A program made the translations under genes and the position numbers. Shown piece by piece: positions 1-14,000 of a stretch of DNA of 64,000 bases; within the stretch, counting starts at the first letter, position 1, and each line of letters begins with the position of its first letter. The stretch lies in assembly GCF_001039355.2 (NCBI RefSeq), contig NW_019774881.1:129462-193461 (forward strand), read 5' to 3'. Source of the DNA: Lingula anatina (Eukaryota; Brachiopoda; Lingulata; Lingulida; Lingulidae). Under the pieces are notes generated by a model. That model searched no databases. It was not told the origin of the DNA and worked only from the letters and a program-made list of their open reading frames with translations.

Positions 1-3000
1 ACACCCCATTTCCATAGATATTTAGATCGATCTATCCCTATCCCTGGGGGGAGTCTCACTAGATTACTGTCAGCTTGGCCGGCTTAAGCATCTGTCCCGC
101 CTACTAAAAGCTGTAAGGGGGTAATTAACTATGGTGTCCGCTCGGCTGACTGCAATTTAGCCTGAACCCCCAGGGAGTTAGGTCAATCTAAAACTTAATC
201 TTAAGATCGATCTAAATCTCTGGGAAAGCACCCAAAGACAGAAGTTCTGTACAAACCCACTAGTTGCCAAATGTCAGTTTATATTTGATGACGTCTAAGC
301 TAGCGTGGCATGTATGAACTTTTTCTTTGACACAAGTATATTTTATTTTTTTAAGCATAAAATTCCCGTTGTATCTCAAATGTTTGGCAAATAAAAGCTT
401 CGGGGACGAAAGCGTGCATTGCTGCCTGTACAACTAAAATTCCAATTAAGGATTATTATCCAATTTAGGATTAGCACTTAAGGACCTCTTGTCGTGCTAT
501 TACAGCCACCAGTAAATATTAATTAACAAACGCTGGCCCCTTGATTCGAGGAAGACTTTCTGTCAAGAACTAGTGTTTAATATGCAATGTTGCCGGCATA
601 TCGCTGTAATAATTATCAAAGAAACATTGATTAGCTGACCATATGAATGATTTTCAAGTAACAGAAGTGCATGGAGAATTAAATTCTTGAGTAATGCATA
701 GGAAGAGGCAACAAATCTGGACAGGGCGAAAGAGCACGTATACATTTGTGCCGCAGTTACTGGTCTTTGCATTTTCTGTTCAAGTCAAATAAAGTCCCAT
801 AGAACTGAAGTGTGGCATAATGTCTCGTCTTATAGCCCGGGGGTAAGGGTGAGGGTGAGGGTGGGGTGGGGGTGGGGATGCAAGCTGTGTGGATCGAGGT
901 GGCGCGAGGATATGGGGAATAGGTTACTGGTAGACGATTCTGTTTTCCTGGGAATGGTTGAAGGAAATATCTGTTGACCAATTCAGCACGGCACAAGTGA
1001 ATATGTGCGGATAGGCTGGTCAGGCCTTAGCACTGGTCGTTTCCGTTAGACTACAACAACTGAGGACTGAATCCTCTATCATGATTATAAAGTTTTCGTT
1101 TGTGTGAATTGTAACAAGTATTAAAAGCAAATATGGAATCGCTCATCAATGAAGCTAGAATGTATCTATTAGCAACGGATTCTAACGTGTCATGTGAATG
1201 AATCACTGTTTAACTAACTGAGAAAAAAATATCATTTTGGAAAATAGGGATTTTATTCTTAAATAAACACATGATCACAAAGGACGAGCAGAAAAAAAAT
1301 AAGGGAGTATGGAGTTTTTATGAAGTAGTTTGAACGAACATCGTGTATCATACAAATACGTAAAACTTTTGCTAATTGACAAAGAGGCCATCTCATCTTT
1401 CAGTGTCCTACCACAGCTAATTAGCACTTTACCAATATCACTCAAAATTTGTAGTGTTTAACCTTTAAAACTTCAAAATTTACCCAAACATGCTCTATAC
1501 ACATGTTTCTGACCAGGTCCGCTTACGTCATGAGTTGTGACGTAATCCAGACTATAAACAGGACTGCACAACCTGGATAAGAGGCTGTTGTTGATGAAAA
1601 CGCGGAGAAGTGAGAAGTGAGAAGTAGCAAGAATACTAGATATCCGCACAGCAAAAAGTGAGTTAAACTTTTCCAAGGGTGGCTTTTCAGGGCTAACAGG
1701 ATCGTTGGTGGGGTATAAGCTTGTGTTACGTAGCGGATGATTTTAATCTAACTTTCTGATATACTCCATGTAGTAAGATGCGTTTTTTTTGCCCTTGGTC
1801 GTTTTTATTCTGCCTTCGAGTCGTAGATTGATTGTCACAAAAGATAGCTTATCATTTTATTTTATCTAGTGTAGTGTACTAAATAATAAAGTACATTGTT
1901 TTAACATTTATTTTATCAAGTATTCCTTTCTCACGCTCCCCGAGACCCTGGATACTAATAACTTTGGCAGGATTCCGTAACTCCTATAATTATCGAGCGT
2001 AGAGTGCTGTAATATTGAATGTGTCATTATTCTTTTCTCCGTATAGAGGATAGATAATTAAGATTATACTTTTTTCTTTGTTTCATTTTTCTGTGGTAAT
2101 TCCTCAATCAGATGAGGGTTGTCTTAGTGAAATTCAGCAGGCTATTGCTTGGTACTCAATGTTGTCATTGCAGGGTTGTCTGTTAAGATGAAAATTAATT
2201 TTTAAGTGTTGTCCTTAGTCATGATATTTTAATTTAAATCCTTCAACGTAACTGTAGATTTGTCATCAGCTAGCGGTCAGCCAGTGCCAAATAATTCTTT
2301 TGGCAATCTTGCAAACATTAGATTTTGAAGTAATTATTCATCGCTTCCTTTTTCTTAGAATAAGGCTGACGTAACAGCGATTTCCCACGTTACCTCTTCA
2401 TTAAAATTTGTCACTGAAATGCACTAATTAACGAAAGGCACATTGTAGTATCCTGAACAACAATTGGTAATTCTGCTTTCACAGAGGGGGGTAAAAATGC
2501 TCCGATCTGTGTTTTTTAATTCCAACAAACCTTTCGCTTTATAATTAAATGGAATCTCAATAATACTGTGTTCTTGCAAGCGTCTGTCATTGCCTTTTGT
2601 GGAGACATAAACTGGTTCGATACTTTGAATAATGTTATTCCATAAAATAAACAGAAAATATCGGAGAGCAAAATAGCAAACGCTTAATTTCATTAAAGAA
2701 ATGGCATTTTGAAATAAAAATGCAATAACAAAATAGATACCAACCTGCTATTTATAGCCGAAATTATTCATTGAGGTTACTGTAGCACGTGTTTTAGAAA
2801 AAAAAATGTATAAAGGTATTGTACCAACTTTGTGAACAGTGCGCTATGTGACACGGAGGTCGGCTCTTTCTTAAAAAGTGATTCATAGTTTATTGGTCGT
2901 GGTGAATTGTCATCCATGTGCACTATAAATGGTGCTATCAAAGGTTTATCGCTCTTCTGGCTGTGAAGTTGCTACAGGTACCATGGTGAAGGTACGGGAG

Positions 3001-3379
3001 CTCACAAAATACGACAGAAAATAAACTGTTACTCTGAGGGAAAAGGGTATAGATGTCTCGAAATTGCCACCAGATATGGTGTGTCTGTTCATACTTTATG
3101 CAGGGTGTGTAAAAGGATGGAGGGCACTGGTGGAGTAACAATAGATATCCCATAATCTACAATGAGTTTCATACTTCAGGTCCAATAAAACAACAAAACA
3201 CTGAAGAAAAAGGAACAAGCCATATACCAAAATCATTTTATACCTGTAATGTGTTAACATTAGCACTATCAAAATCAGCAGGTAAGATAATTAAAAAGCT
3301 CTTTGTCCTTAATTTGAAGACCGCTAGCGTTCGGGTATCCGACTATTCTATAACCCTGTTTTTTCTTCCTTTTTTCCAG
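1..3379. other. intergenic stretch, no gene recognised
   Basis: I see no exon with a recognisable domain on either strand. The short open frames lack domains, splice context and conservation-like composition. A G-rich tract at about 838-880 (runs of GGGTGAGGGT and GGGGTGGGGG) could form a quadruplex but has no other support. The last bases (about 3361-3379) are a pyrimidine tract ending in CAG, which looks like the splice acceptor of the 5' untranslated exon of the neuropeptide gene that follows. Confidence 0.6.
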
Positions 3380-3421
3380 GTGTGAGCTCGTGTTAAATTG
3401 TACCTTATACAAGAGATCAGC

Positions 3422-3766
3422 ATGTGCTGCCGGTTCATCTTCATTGTCGTTCTGCTTTTCGGTATCTCATTGCTGACAAGTGGAGGCGCCCTCTTTGGCG
3501 CTAGAAACCCCAAATTGCCGCCTATTCTCTTTGGTCGCCGTTCCCAAGCTCCAACGCAGGGGCAGAGTCAGGTTCCTCGTGCCGACACTACCGACAAATG
3601 CGTCCTTAAACACGCTTCCCTTATCCCTTACTTCATCGCTTGCTTGGCTGACAAGGGTCAGATTCCAAAGGAAGATAAAACTTTGTTGACCAGATTCCTG
3701 CGCCAACATGTGACCGGGGAACGCAACGCTGATGGTGTGGGTTACAAGGCGAATCTCGCCAAGTAG
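3422..3766 (+). CDS. neuropeptide-type precursor with one amidated peptide (...PPILF-amide), SIFamide/FFamide-like
   Basis: This encodes a 114-residue secreted precursor, probably processed in neuroendocrine cells. Residues 1-23 (from MCCRFIFIVVLL) are a clear signal peptide. Directly after it comes LFGARNPKLPPILFGRR: the GRR is a classical amidation plus dibasic cleavage site, predicting a short peptide ending PPILF-amide. The C-terminal part holds a single Cys pair spaced by 13 residues (DKC...IAC) and no second dibasic-amidation site. A single peptide directly behind the signal sequence, followed by a spacer with two cysteines, is the layout I know from SIFamide precursors and their molluscan FFamide relatives; that assignment is tentative. 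I chose the ATG at 3422 because the upstream in-frame codons lie just behind a splice acceptor (about 3380) and have no ATG. The coding part is one exon. Candidate polyadenylation signals AATAAA lie at 4362 and 4455. Confidence 0.72.
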   Translation: MCCRFIFIVVLLFGISLLTSGGALFGARNPKLPPILFGRRSQAPTQGQSQVPRADTTDKCVLKHASLIPYFIACLADKGQIPKEDKTLLTRFLRQHVTGERNADGVGYKANLAK

Positions 3767-4565
3767 AAAATCCCGACAAGACGACCAATCATTGGCGTAT
3801 ATTAACTTTCGTATGGCGCATGGCACATACAATCATTTTCAAAATTCAAGAAATTAAGTGCCTGCAAAGCAATTCTAACACTGGATATCTCTTTACATGA
3901 CTCTAAGCTGCATTTATTAACAGTAGAAGTCTGACGGCTCAGCTTTATAACAATACGAAAATACTATATCATTACTGTGATGTTACTATTCTAATCAATC
4001 CCAACGCTGAGTACGGCGTTCAGCTGAATGAGCAGCATCCAAATTAAGCCAATACACGGTTGTTGACACTGCATTAACTCTACATTAAGACTAGAAAATG
4101 TGCGAGAATTTGCGTGAGGTATGGGATTAAGGTTTTAGCGATAATGGTAAAATTCTACGCGTCGGGAATGCCGTCTTAGACTGCATTCAGATTCACATAT
4201 AGTAATTATAGCTGGGTCTTTTGCAAGCAAAAGTTGTAGCTGTTTTGATTGCACAGTTTAAACACAAATATATATGTATGGGAGATCTGAAACTTTACCT
4301 TAAATGCAATGTTTCTATTGCATAGTATCACATATTTGTTTTGACAATCAACGGCTAAAAGAATAAAGATTGTTGTCCAATATTTTAGTGTGTGTCAAGA
4401 GACGTACATGTAATTCAGGCAATGAAAGCAGTGTACATAGCGCGTCGGCAAGGAAATAAATTAGCTGCTTTGAAAGCATTCCGTTTTTATATTTAGTGCT
4501 ATGCATGAACAATTTAATTTTCAAGAGTGTAACAACTAAATGACCATTACTTTCTGTCTTATAAA

Positions 4566-4620
<55 letters not shown>

Positions 4621-5052
4621 CTAACAAGAACGCTATATAGCCCAGTCTTGTTTGTTGTCTAAAAGACTAGTGCACATATCTACCTAATGTCTTAAATTCT
4701 GATTTAACAACTTTTCTTTTTAACAAAGTAACGACAGTGGTAAGATTGACTGGTGGGTAATGTCTACATAAGCTCAACTTTACAATAATTCAAGCCGTAT
4801 ATTGTTTTGTATATGCATGAAGGAATACTCGAGATTGATGTCACCCTTATTGTAGAGAGCAGTAATTGACGGGAAGCATAAAAAACTAATTTAAAGAGAT
4901 AACTTGAGAACAGTATTGTTTCCCCAGATTGCGCAAATAATGAATTCTGTAAAACGCACTAATATAACCGGAACCTGATTGGTGACTTTCGGCAAATATC
5001 CAAACTAAAGGGTATCCACATATAAAAGTTTTCTATGATAGAAAATCTATCC
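3767..5052. other. intergenic region between convergent genes
   Basis: This is the 3' flank of the neuropeptide gene and of the opposite VWDE-like gene. It holds AATAAA motifs at 4362-4367 and 4455-4460 usable by the + strand gene, and the long AT dinucleotide repeat listed separately. No coding exon was recognised. Confidence 0.6.
4567..4618. repeat. (AT)n microsatellite
   Basis: An uninterrupted AT dinucleotide run of about 50 bases, directly visible. Confidence 0.95.
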
Positions 5053-8000
5053 TTACTGTCTACGTTGCGCAGGAACATGGCAGATATAAAATGCAACGTA
5101 GTCGCACCGAACATTGGTGTACATAAACGCATTAGGGCCGTTTATCACCACACAATCCGCGCTGTCTCCCTGGGATCCGGTCAGCGGATGGCCTGGCAAC
5201 CATTCCGTGAACACGCTGCCCGATGACGTCACATTGCCGTAGCGGAAGGTGCCTTCAGTTTCCATGTCATTCACGCCTGAAACACGTACAAAGATGGCGT
5301 CCTATGTAAAGGTCAAAATTGATCCTTGGCACAATGTAATGCAAGACGTGTAACACGTGAATATCAAGATTAAAATGTAACTTATACTATTTCCTTTTCA
5401 CAGTGAAAACGTGTAAATACTAGTAGTGTATGACCCAAGGTTTGACTAACTATTAATCAAGGCCAATTAAGAGAAAACGCTTGTTTAACCAATGAAGTGG
5501 ATACAAATTACGGTCAACCACCCGCCCACTAAAATAGAAGATGTCCATACTTATATGGTATTCTTTCTTCTTATCCAATGCTGTTACCAGTGCTTTGTAT
5601 TCTGACTTCCGTTCAATAGTTGGTAAAACGCCACCAAGGTTTTTGCACCTGTCGATAGCCTGCTGATGATTTGCTGTTGAACTTGATATGACGTAACATC
5701 CGGAACCTATCTTGTTGTAACCAGGGGGGCATTCCCTCCCTTTTAAAATAAAACTTGGTGTTAAGAACATCTTCAGTGAAACGAGCTTTCATTAAATAAA
5801 AAATAAATATCATGTTTTTATAGCATGGCTTTCACTTAATACAAACAAAAACGGTGTAATAAGTTTTAATAGCATGGCTCTTATCAAATAAAGATGTTTT
5901 GAAAGCATGGTTATGTAAAATATTTCTTATACGAGAATCACAACCGTGATTGTTTTTTTTTTTTTTTTTTTTTAAGAAATATTGTTTGAAAACACTCAGT
6001 GGAAGCCTCTTGGAGAGTCCTTTGGCACCTGTACTTGGTATTAAAATGTTTACTAGGTGTGCACATGTTTCATTTTGGCAACTTCCAAATAAAACAGCCA
6101 TACATACATGTAGTTCTTGGCAAAAAATGCGCATAATGCACAACATGAAATATTCATAATTTGAACACACTCACATGGAAACTATAATTAACTAAAATAA
6201 AAAAAATGTAAAATTGAAATAAGGACAGACAGATTAAAAAGCTATACAACGAAATATGACTCACATTGGCACTGGTAGGACCCATTACTGTTCAAACACG
6301 TGTCATAACCGCTGCAAGGGTTGCTGAGGCATTCGTTGATATCTGTAAAGCAAGTAACAATATTATTTCACAATCATCTTCCTTTAAAAACAATTTGACT
6401 TGCGAGAAAATGGTGACAATTAACGCAATACAGTGTCTGGCCTAATCAAGATCGACATGTTATTTTTTATGTACATGTATGCCTTTTGACGTGATATGCA
6501 ATTGTGATGAAAGAATTATCCCTGAAGGCACTCTATAAATTCATAGGTCGTGCTATCTCTCACCATGGCAACCCCCCGTCATGTTGTCGCGCTCAAAGCC
6601 AGAACCACAGTCACAGCGCCAGCCGTTCTTGTTACAACTACAAGGTTGGCCAGAACACTTACTGCAGTCTGGGGTCGCTGCAAGAATAAAAAACCCATAA
6701 ATTTTGTCATAGTGAAAGAATAATGTATATATGCCAATATCTACGTTCATTTGTAATCAAGTGTAATTTCTTATTACACGTACATCATTAAAAAAAATAA
6801 TGTTTTTCAAACTAATGCATGCTTACAAGATCTTAATTACCTCAAGTGACAGTTGGCGCCTCGGACCGTCTATGTTAACGTTGGCATTTGCTTTACCCAG
6901 TATATCTAAACCTATGACAAAAACACTTACGATTGAGCGGCTTCCAGGAGGACTCGCTGAAAGATGTGTCGCACATCTCAAAGCACCAGTTGGCAGGGTT
7001 ACGATCACCATCCTCGTAGCAATAACCGTTAATTAGGCACGTTCCACGCTACAAAAATACAACACACTTAGATAAACTGTACATATACAATTGTAGCACA
7101 CCTCAGAAAGTTTGAAAGCCATTTGTCACTCTTGTAATTTCAACAATTATCAAACTTATCAGCCTTAAGTTGTAAAAACAGTTCCTAAATAAGCGTAAGA
7201 CACATCAATTTGTATATATTTATATATCTAATATTTATATAGTGACTGAGGTATATTGGAATTATGGAAACGAGCACTGTATTACATGTATATTAGGGCC
7301 TACTAGAGTACGAGTGCACATTAATAAGCAATGAATAATACATGATTAAGCGATAGAGTATGGAGAAAAAGATGGGTACTTAAATGACATTTGTGACATT
7401 GTAAAAGCACTGTGAATGTTGTTAGTTGCCATGATTTGCCAACACTGTATAATATCAAGGGTGTCTGCAAAAATAGATTTATATTGCACTAGGGAAAATA
7501 TCATTTCTTTTAACTACAGTATATATGCTGTACCTACAAAAACTTACCTTTTTCGTGCACTGTCCAAAAGGTTTACAATCTACACATGCTGAGTCAAATA
7601 ACGTGACAAAACTTTCGTTTTTCCCAAACTTCACACCATCGTTGCTGATCGACAGGAGAAAGCCTTGCGCAGGCGTACCAGCTGTTCCGGTAATAGTCAC
7701 TGGCGGTATGATTGGATCACGTGGTAGGTGACACGTGACTTCAGAGAAACTAACGAATTCGGCCACAGCATGTCCCGTAGTTGCTGGCAGAATTGTGTAG
7801 GTCCCCGTGCTTATATCGATCTGAAGGTTTTGAGAAGGATAAACGTACCCGGTAGATTGTTAAGAAAAGTTGCTATTGTAATTGTTTATCATATTCATTT
7901 ACACATAGTGCACATGTGTAAATGAATATGGTGTACATGTATATGCAAAAATTCTGCCGGATCATTAAAAGAAAACAGTACACAGTATGCAAGATCGGGA

Positions 8001-11000
8001 ACAATTAAATTAAAAATATTAATTTACAAATATGGCAAACAGATTCCTAATTTAAAGCAAACCAAGAAATTTTAGTACCTGAGCTTTTGTTACCCGACAG
8101 GAGAGGCGATCACTGCGAGTGACTGGTGTCGCAGGATCAACCAGAACTCGGAACTTGAGGCATGGTCGCGTTTGGACGTCACAAAGACCGGCATTCTGGA
8201 CCTCGGTAATCTCCGGCGAAATGTTCGAGTTCACGGAGCAGTCTGCCGACATAAAGCCCGCATCACAAACACAGTTTCCGTCCACACATTTGCCCTTTTG
8301 ACTACACTCTCGAGGGCACGCATTGGTTTTGATTTTCTCCGTTAACTCGGCGATATTCAAATGTGGAATTTGTGTTGCAGCTGTTGTTGTCGGTCCAAGG
8401 GAGTCTACGTCTTTATCCTCCGGGAGAACTTCTTTGACTGCAGTTGCAATGCATGTGTCCACCATCTCTGTGACAGCCTCGTTTGCAAATCCCATGTCGT
8501 CAGCGACCTGTAAGGTCCAGCAATAGAATTACCGAAGTGTATTTTATATTTTATTTAAATTTAATTGAATTCGACTTTAAACAATGCATTTGTAAAACCA
8601 GCAATGAATCTGAATTACAACCCATTTGAATGCACCAGAATCGTGCAGATAACTTTTTTTCAAAGAATATCGTTTTTTGTACAGTAAGGCGGCCCTTTCA
8701 TGATGAGAGGCATATCGGCATTGAAATACTTACGGAGGTTGACAAGTATTAATAGAATAACCTGGCTATTTCTTAAAAGGGACACGAACATAACCGAAAC
8801 GCCCGCGATCGGCAAGGCTGGTTAACCGGTATGGCAGGCACGGTAGTCCCCTAGGAACCGTAATCCGGTCCCCATTAATTTGTACAGGTGACATTCGTCC
8901 CACATACTAACCCTAACAATCCGAAAAACCATAACCTGGGACCCCGGACTTCCATTCCTAGGATTACCATTCCTGTGACACCGGATTCATGTTGTTACAT
9001 CACCATCTAGACCTTCCGCCAATACGGCTATAAGGATATTTGTGAAGGGCGTAAAAGACCACAAAACGTGATATGACCAAATATTTCTACACCGATACTG
9101 TTCATGTGCCACAATTCCGACTCTCACCAAGATGTCGTCAATGCACTTTGGAACATTTTCAAACGGATCGAATCCCTGGACCTCTTGGCACAGGTACACC
9201 ACCGATGAATTGGCAAGAGTGTCGCGACACAGCTGCGCGGCCTGGGCCTGGGTGAGTCCGCTTGGTGTTGGCCAAGTTAGGTTCACTACGGGCTTGGAGT
9301 AGTCTTCCTTGAACGTGAACACATACGGTTGGTAGTCACTAGCTTCATCCGTATATGAAGCTCCCGGAATATCACGCGTTTTCCTTCGGCCAAGGGTTCG
9401 AAATGCCACCACTTGTCTTGGCACTACCCTTTCTAAAGTCTTTGTGTTGATAATGTCTGGTTGTGTCACACGTTTGTCAAAGTCACACTTAAGGTATGTC
9501 GCGTCTGCGACCACTGAGTCGTTCTTATGGCAGTGGCAATACAAAGGTTCTTGTGACTGTTCTTTATATTTTGGGCTTTTGTTAAAATAGTTTGTTTCAG
9601 GTTTGACTCTGAAAAGGTGTTTTGAATAATAAATAATAATAAATGCCAACAATAACATATAATCTTATTTTGTAAAATATGCTAACCATAAAACATGTAA
9701 ATACTGTTACTGCACAGAGTTCATTCTTTTCAAAAGTTGTAATACACAATGAACGCAAGAATGTTATATTACAATTCATTATATTTATATAATGAATTAT
9801 ATTTATATTGTTATATCATAATGATGTTTTACCACATGCAACGCTGTCCACTTTAAACAACATTGACCGATGCTAAGAATGTAAAGCATTTCAATCTAAA
9901 CAACCAGTTACAAAACACTGATTTAATTGTGTTATAAAGGCAAACGTCGCTTGTTGTACAATAATGTAGACACAAGCAATTACCTCCATCTCTGATGCCA
10001 ACTGGACTCGCTTCTGTCGATATCTCTTCTCTCGTCGTTACGATTCCCGTTATTGTTCCCGCACAGTCCTTCCATTTTGCCCCTGTCATCACTGGGGACA
10101 TGCACGTACAGGTTTAACCCGAAATAACGGATATCAACGATGACATAGGCCCCGGAAGGGAAGTTGATCTGCGAACGACATTATTTGAATGATCCCTTAA
10201 TCATATAATTCATATAATAATGTCTTCAATACAGGCAAACAATCTTAGAAAGAATTGTAAATTAGTTAGTTCAGAACGATTCGAGTAGTTTCATTGTTTA
10301 TGTCGATATTTTGAGTAAAGTGAGAAGTCATCACCTAGAATTAGCATTTCTGACTTATATATACATACGATGTATTTCCTTCCATTTTGGTCGCTTTTGA
10401 TGTGAGCGCCATCTGCCGGTGGTTCGTCGTTGGCTGACCGGCGCAATATGCGTGGAACTACAGCCCGACGTTGACGCACGTTGTGACAGACATCCAAGAT
10501 ATATACGTCATTGTTCTCACGGGCTGCAACGGCACAGTTACACGTTTGGTAGCTGCGACATTTCCAGTGCCGTACCTGGACCTTTGTGCAAAAAAAAAGA
10601 AAAGAAAGAAAAAAAGAAAATACAACGTAATGTATGATCATCAACCAAAGTTGTATCTTAGTAACTCTGTTTTCGTTGGTTAACATGGTATTTCGATTTT
10701 ATTGCATTGGTTAAGTTACAATAGATAACATAAGGACTTAATACCCCCGTCACACTTATTCGGAATCAGCAGGAATGAAGAAGAATGAGCCCGAACGAAG
10801 AATTTTTAAAATTCAAACCACATTCGAGGGAAAAAATTCAAATTGACCTTAATTATTGTAAGAGTACCGTTGGAATACTCAGAATGCGCTTGAATTCGCC
10901 TGGAATGATGAGTGCATTTTCGACTGTGTAGCTCTCAAAAGCAGTTCGAATGTAGTTGGAAAACTAGGAATATTTATAATGCTGTAAGAAAGCAGTAAGA

Positions 11001-14000
11001 ATATTTAGAATATACTTTGAACGGCGCACTAGTGTAGTTCGATTGCTGGCAAAATTAATATTTCAGCTCATCCGAGGCACATTCGAAACATTCTGGCGGA
11101 GTATAAAATCCCCGTCACACTAGAGGCGGAATGATGAAGAATGGCGTCTGAATTTTGAAATTTAGTAATTCCGGTTTGATTCCTACTGATTTCGAATAAG
11201 TTTGACGGGGGCTCTAAGTCACTTGTCAGTTCGAATATTCCTCTAATGTGATCAGAATGTTTCGAATGCTGTCGGAATGCCGTGAGAATATTTAGAATGC
11301 AGTCATAGTGCAGTTAGAATACTGTTCAAATGCCATTCGATAAATTTCCACTTGAAATGCACTTCGAAAGTTTTTGACATGACAAAAGTATTAGGGATGC
11401 CACAAGAATGGGTAAAAATATTTAGAATGCACTCGGAATTTTTAGAATGCTCTTCAAATATCCAAGAGCGCACAAAAAATTGTCTTTCCGACGGCATTCT
11501 TGCTCATTCCGCCTCTAGTGTGACGGGGGTATAACGGAAGGATCGATTCACAGTTTTGTGACGTTGCATATGTACGTGCCAATTTCTCTCTATTCATACA
11601 TGTTGGAACCAAAATCTATTTCATCTTCGTCATCAGTCAATACTCTCAGCTTCGGGTCTAATGAATCCGTTAGGCTGCCTTACCCAAAGTCAATAACTGA
11701 AAAACATATTACGACGAACTTACCAAGTTTTTCTTTATTCAACCTGCTATGCAATTAAGGAAATGTAGAGATATATACCTCAAAATCCCTTGTCTGGCTT
11801 TTTGCAAGAACAAACTCTCCTGCTCGCTGGCTGAAGTAAGAACTGAAAAAAATGTCATAGTCTCATTTTTTTTCATATTAAGTTCATATTTTAGCGAGTT
11901 TGCTATCTTTATCACATTGCCGTATCTATAACATACTATATATAAAATGTAATAAACATGAAATTAACGTTAAACCAAAAGTACTTAACTATAGAACGTC
12001 TGTATAAGCCGGTGGGGATAAAAATGATACGTCTATACCGCATGTTATATGCTATCTGATACTCACTGTCTATCAAACGTTTCTATACGAGGGTCATTGT
12101 AAGAATGGCATTCGCTGTCGGCGACGTCAGTGGTATAGATCTGAATTGAAACTACATGTATAAATTCACACAAAACTCTGCTGTTATAGGCCCCTATATC
12201 ATGTGCAACTCTGAAATACCAAAAGACCAATTGCCTGTTCCACAGGGATGCGCTCTTTACAGATTAGGTATCTAGATATGTCGCCTCTTTTGAAACAATT
12301 GGCTGTTTTATATTTAAATATGTTATTGTTAACGATTCTAAATAAACCAATTACCGGTAGTAGATGATACAGCATTTGGAAAAAAAAAACGTTCCCTTAA
12401 ACGTACCGGAATTTCCTCCATTTGATAGCCATGCCATATACTCCGAGCGGGTGGAAATACTTGAATTGTTTTCATTGGTCGGAACTTCAACAGACGTGAA
12501 ACACTGTCCCTAGCACCGTCGTTTCTACCGTCTCGCTGCGCCACCATCTTCAGCGTAGACGAGGCATACGCGCGTTTTAGTTTATCATCCCATGAGTGCT
12601 CGGTGAAGGAAACATTACATTTGAACATCTAAATGAAACATGGAAAAAAACTTGACATCAGTCTTTTGGTAGGTGAATGAAATGTCACTATGACAAAATT
12701 TTATGTTCCATCAATTCCATCAACATGATGTGATTGCGACAACTGTAATGGAATGACTGTAAGTTGACCTTTCTTTGGGAAAAGACTTGACTTCATATTT
12801 TTCTGTGTAAGAGAAACTACGGAAAAATGTTTAAGAAGTATTAATCCCACAGAACCCAATTTACATAAAATACTTTTTTAATACACAAAACCCTGTTGTG
12901 GTTGTAAATCTGAAAACGATCGTTTGTAAATTAAATCATTGAATTCATAACCAAGGTGACAACATGGCAGAACGGTGGTGTCAAAAATAAAAGACAACAG
13001 AACCTTTATTTATCCAGGATTGGCTGGAAATAATGAACAATGTGGCATATCTGATAAAATATCTGACGAAATTACCTTCGGACTCCCATTGTACATTACA
13101 CTGTCCTTGATTGTAGTCTCGACCTTCAATTCAAGAGGTTGGACATACGTTTTGCCGTCAGTGTGCATGTAGCTCGCGTGTGTGTTGACTGCAATAGGGA
13201 TGGTTGAGTAAACCTGAATCTCATATTGCGGACTATTTTCTGCTAGCACAATTCTTTTTGGTGTGGTTCCACTCGTCCTTTCCACAACCTATATGTCATT
13301 AACAAATTAAAAAGTGGTAAATAAATTTCTAAATGTTTCTTCCGGATGCTGGAGAATAGATTCTAGAAATCAACTACGGCTTGTACATTTAAGTTTGTGT
13401 ATTTATCTGTCTATAACTTGGTACGACATCAGAATAGAATGACAGCATCAAATATAATATTCAAAATGTTAAATGGAATGTCTCTCAAAAATAGAGACAG
13501 TTGGTGTTAAATGTGTAATCTGGATTCAAATGTGTTTCTTTCCAAATCTAAATCGCACGGGACAACAGTGAATGAAAGTTTTAAAAAATTAAGCAAATGA
13601 AGTAGGCCTATATTTTAACATAGTTTTAGGAAAGCATTAAGGAATTTCACCTTGATACCGGCATAATAATTATTCGTGGCGTGTGCTGATGCCGTTGGAA
13701 GGTGGTTATAGTTGACCCAGAAAGCCGAGGCATTGCAGGAGAGCTGGAAATATAAAGTGGCAGCTGGGTTGTAATTGGTTTGTTAAAACAAAGCGTATCA
13801 ACGATATAAGACATATGTATATCACTAATACTATAAGTCAGTGAAATCTTCATGCAGGGAACCATTGTGTGGCAAACATCATTTGGCCTTACTTTTGACA
13901 GAATACAGATTAAACATTAAAAAAATTCAATCGACATATGTTTCTATTTTCAATGAATACAGTGCTCAGAGCACAATGGTATTAAAAAATCAATAACTTT

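Noticed and set aside
838-880. telomere-like G-rich tract (GGGTGAGGGT)
   Set aside because: Too short and irregular for a telomeric array; noted only as a possible quadruplex.
3467-3832. 121-codon - strand frame
   Set aside because: Antisense of the neuropeptide precursor, which has signal peptide and processing sites in the other strand.
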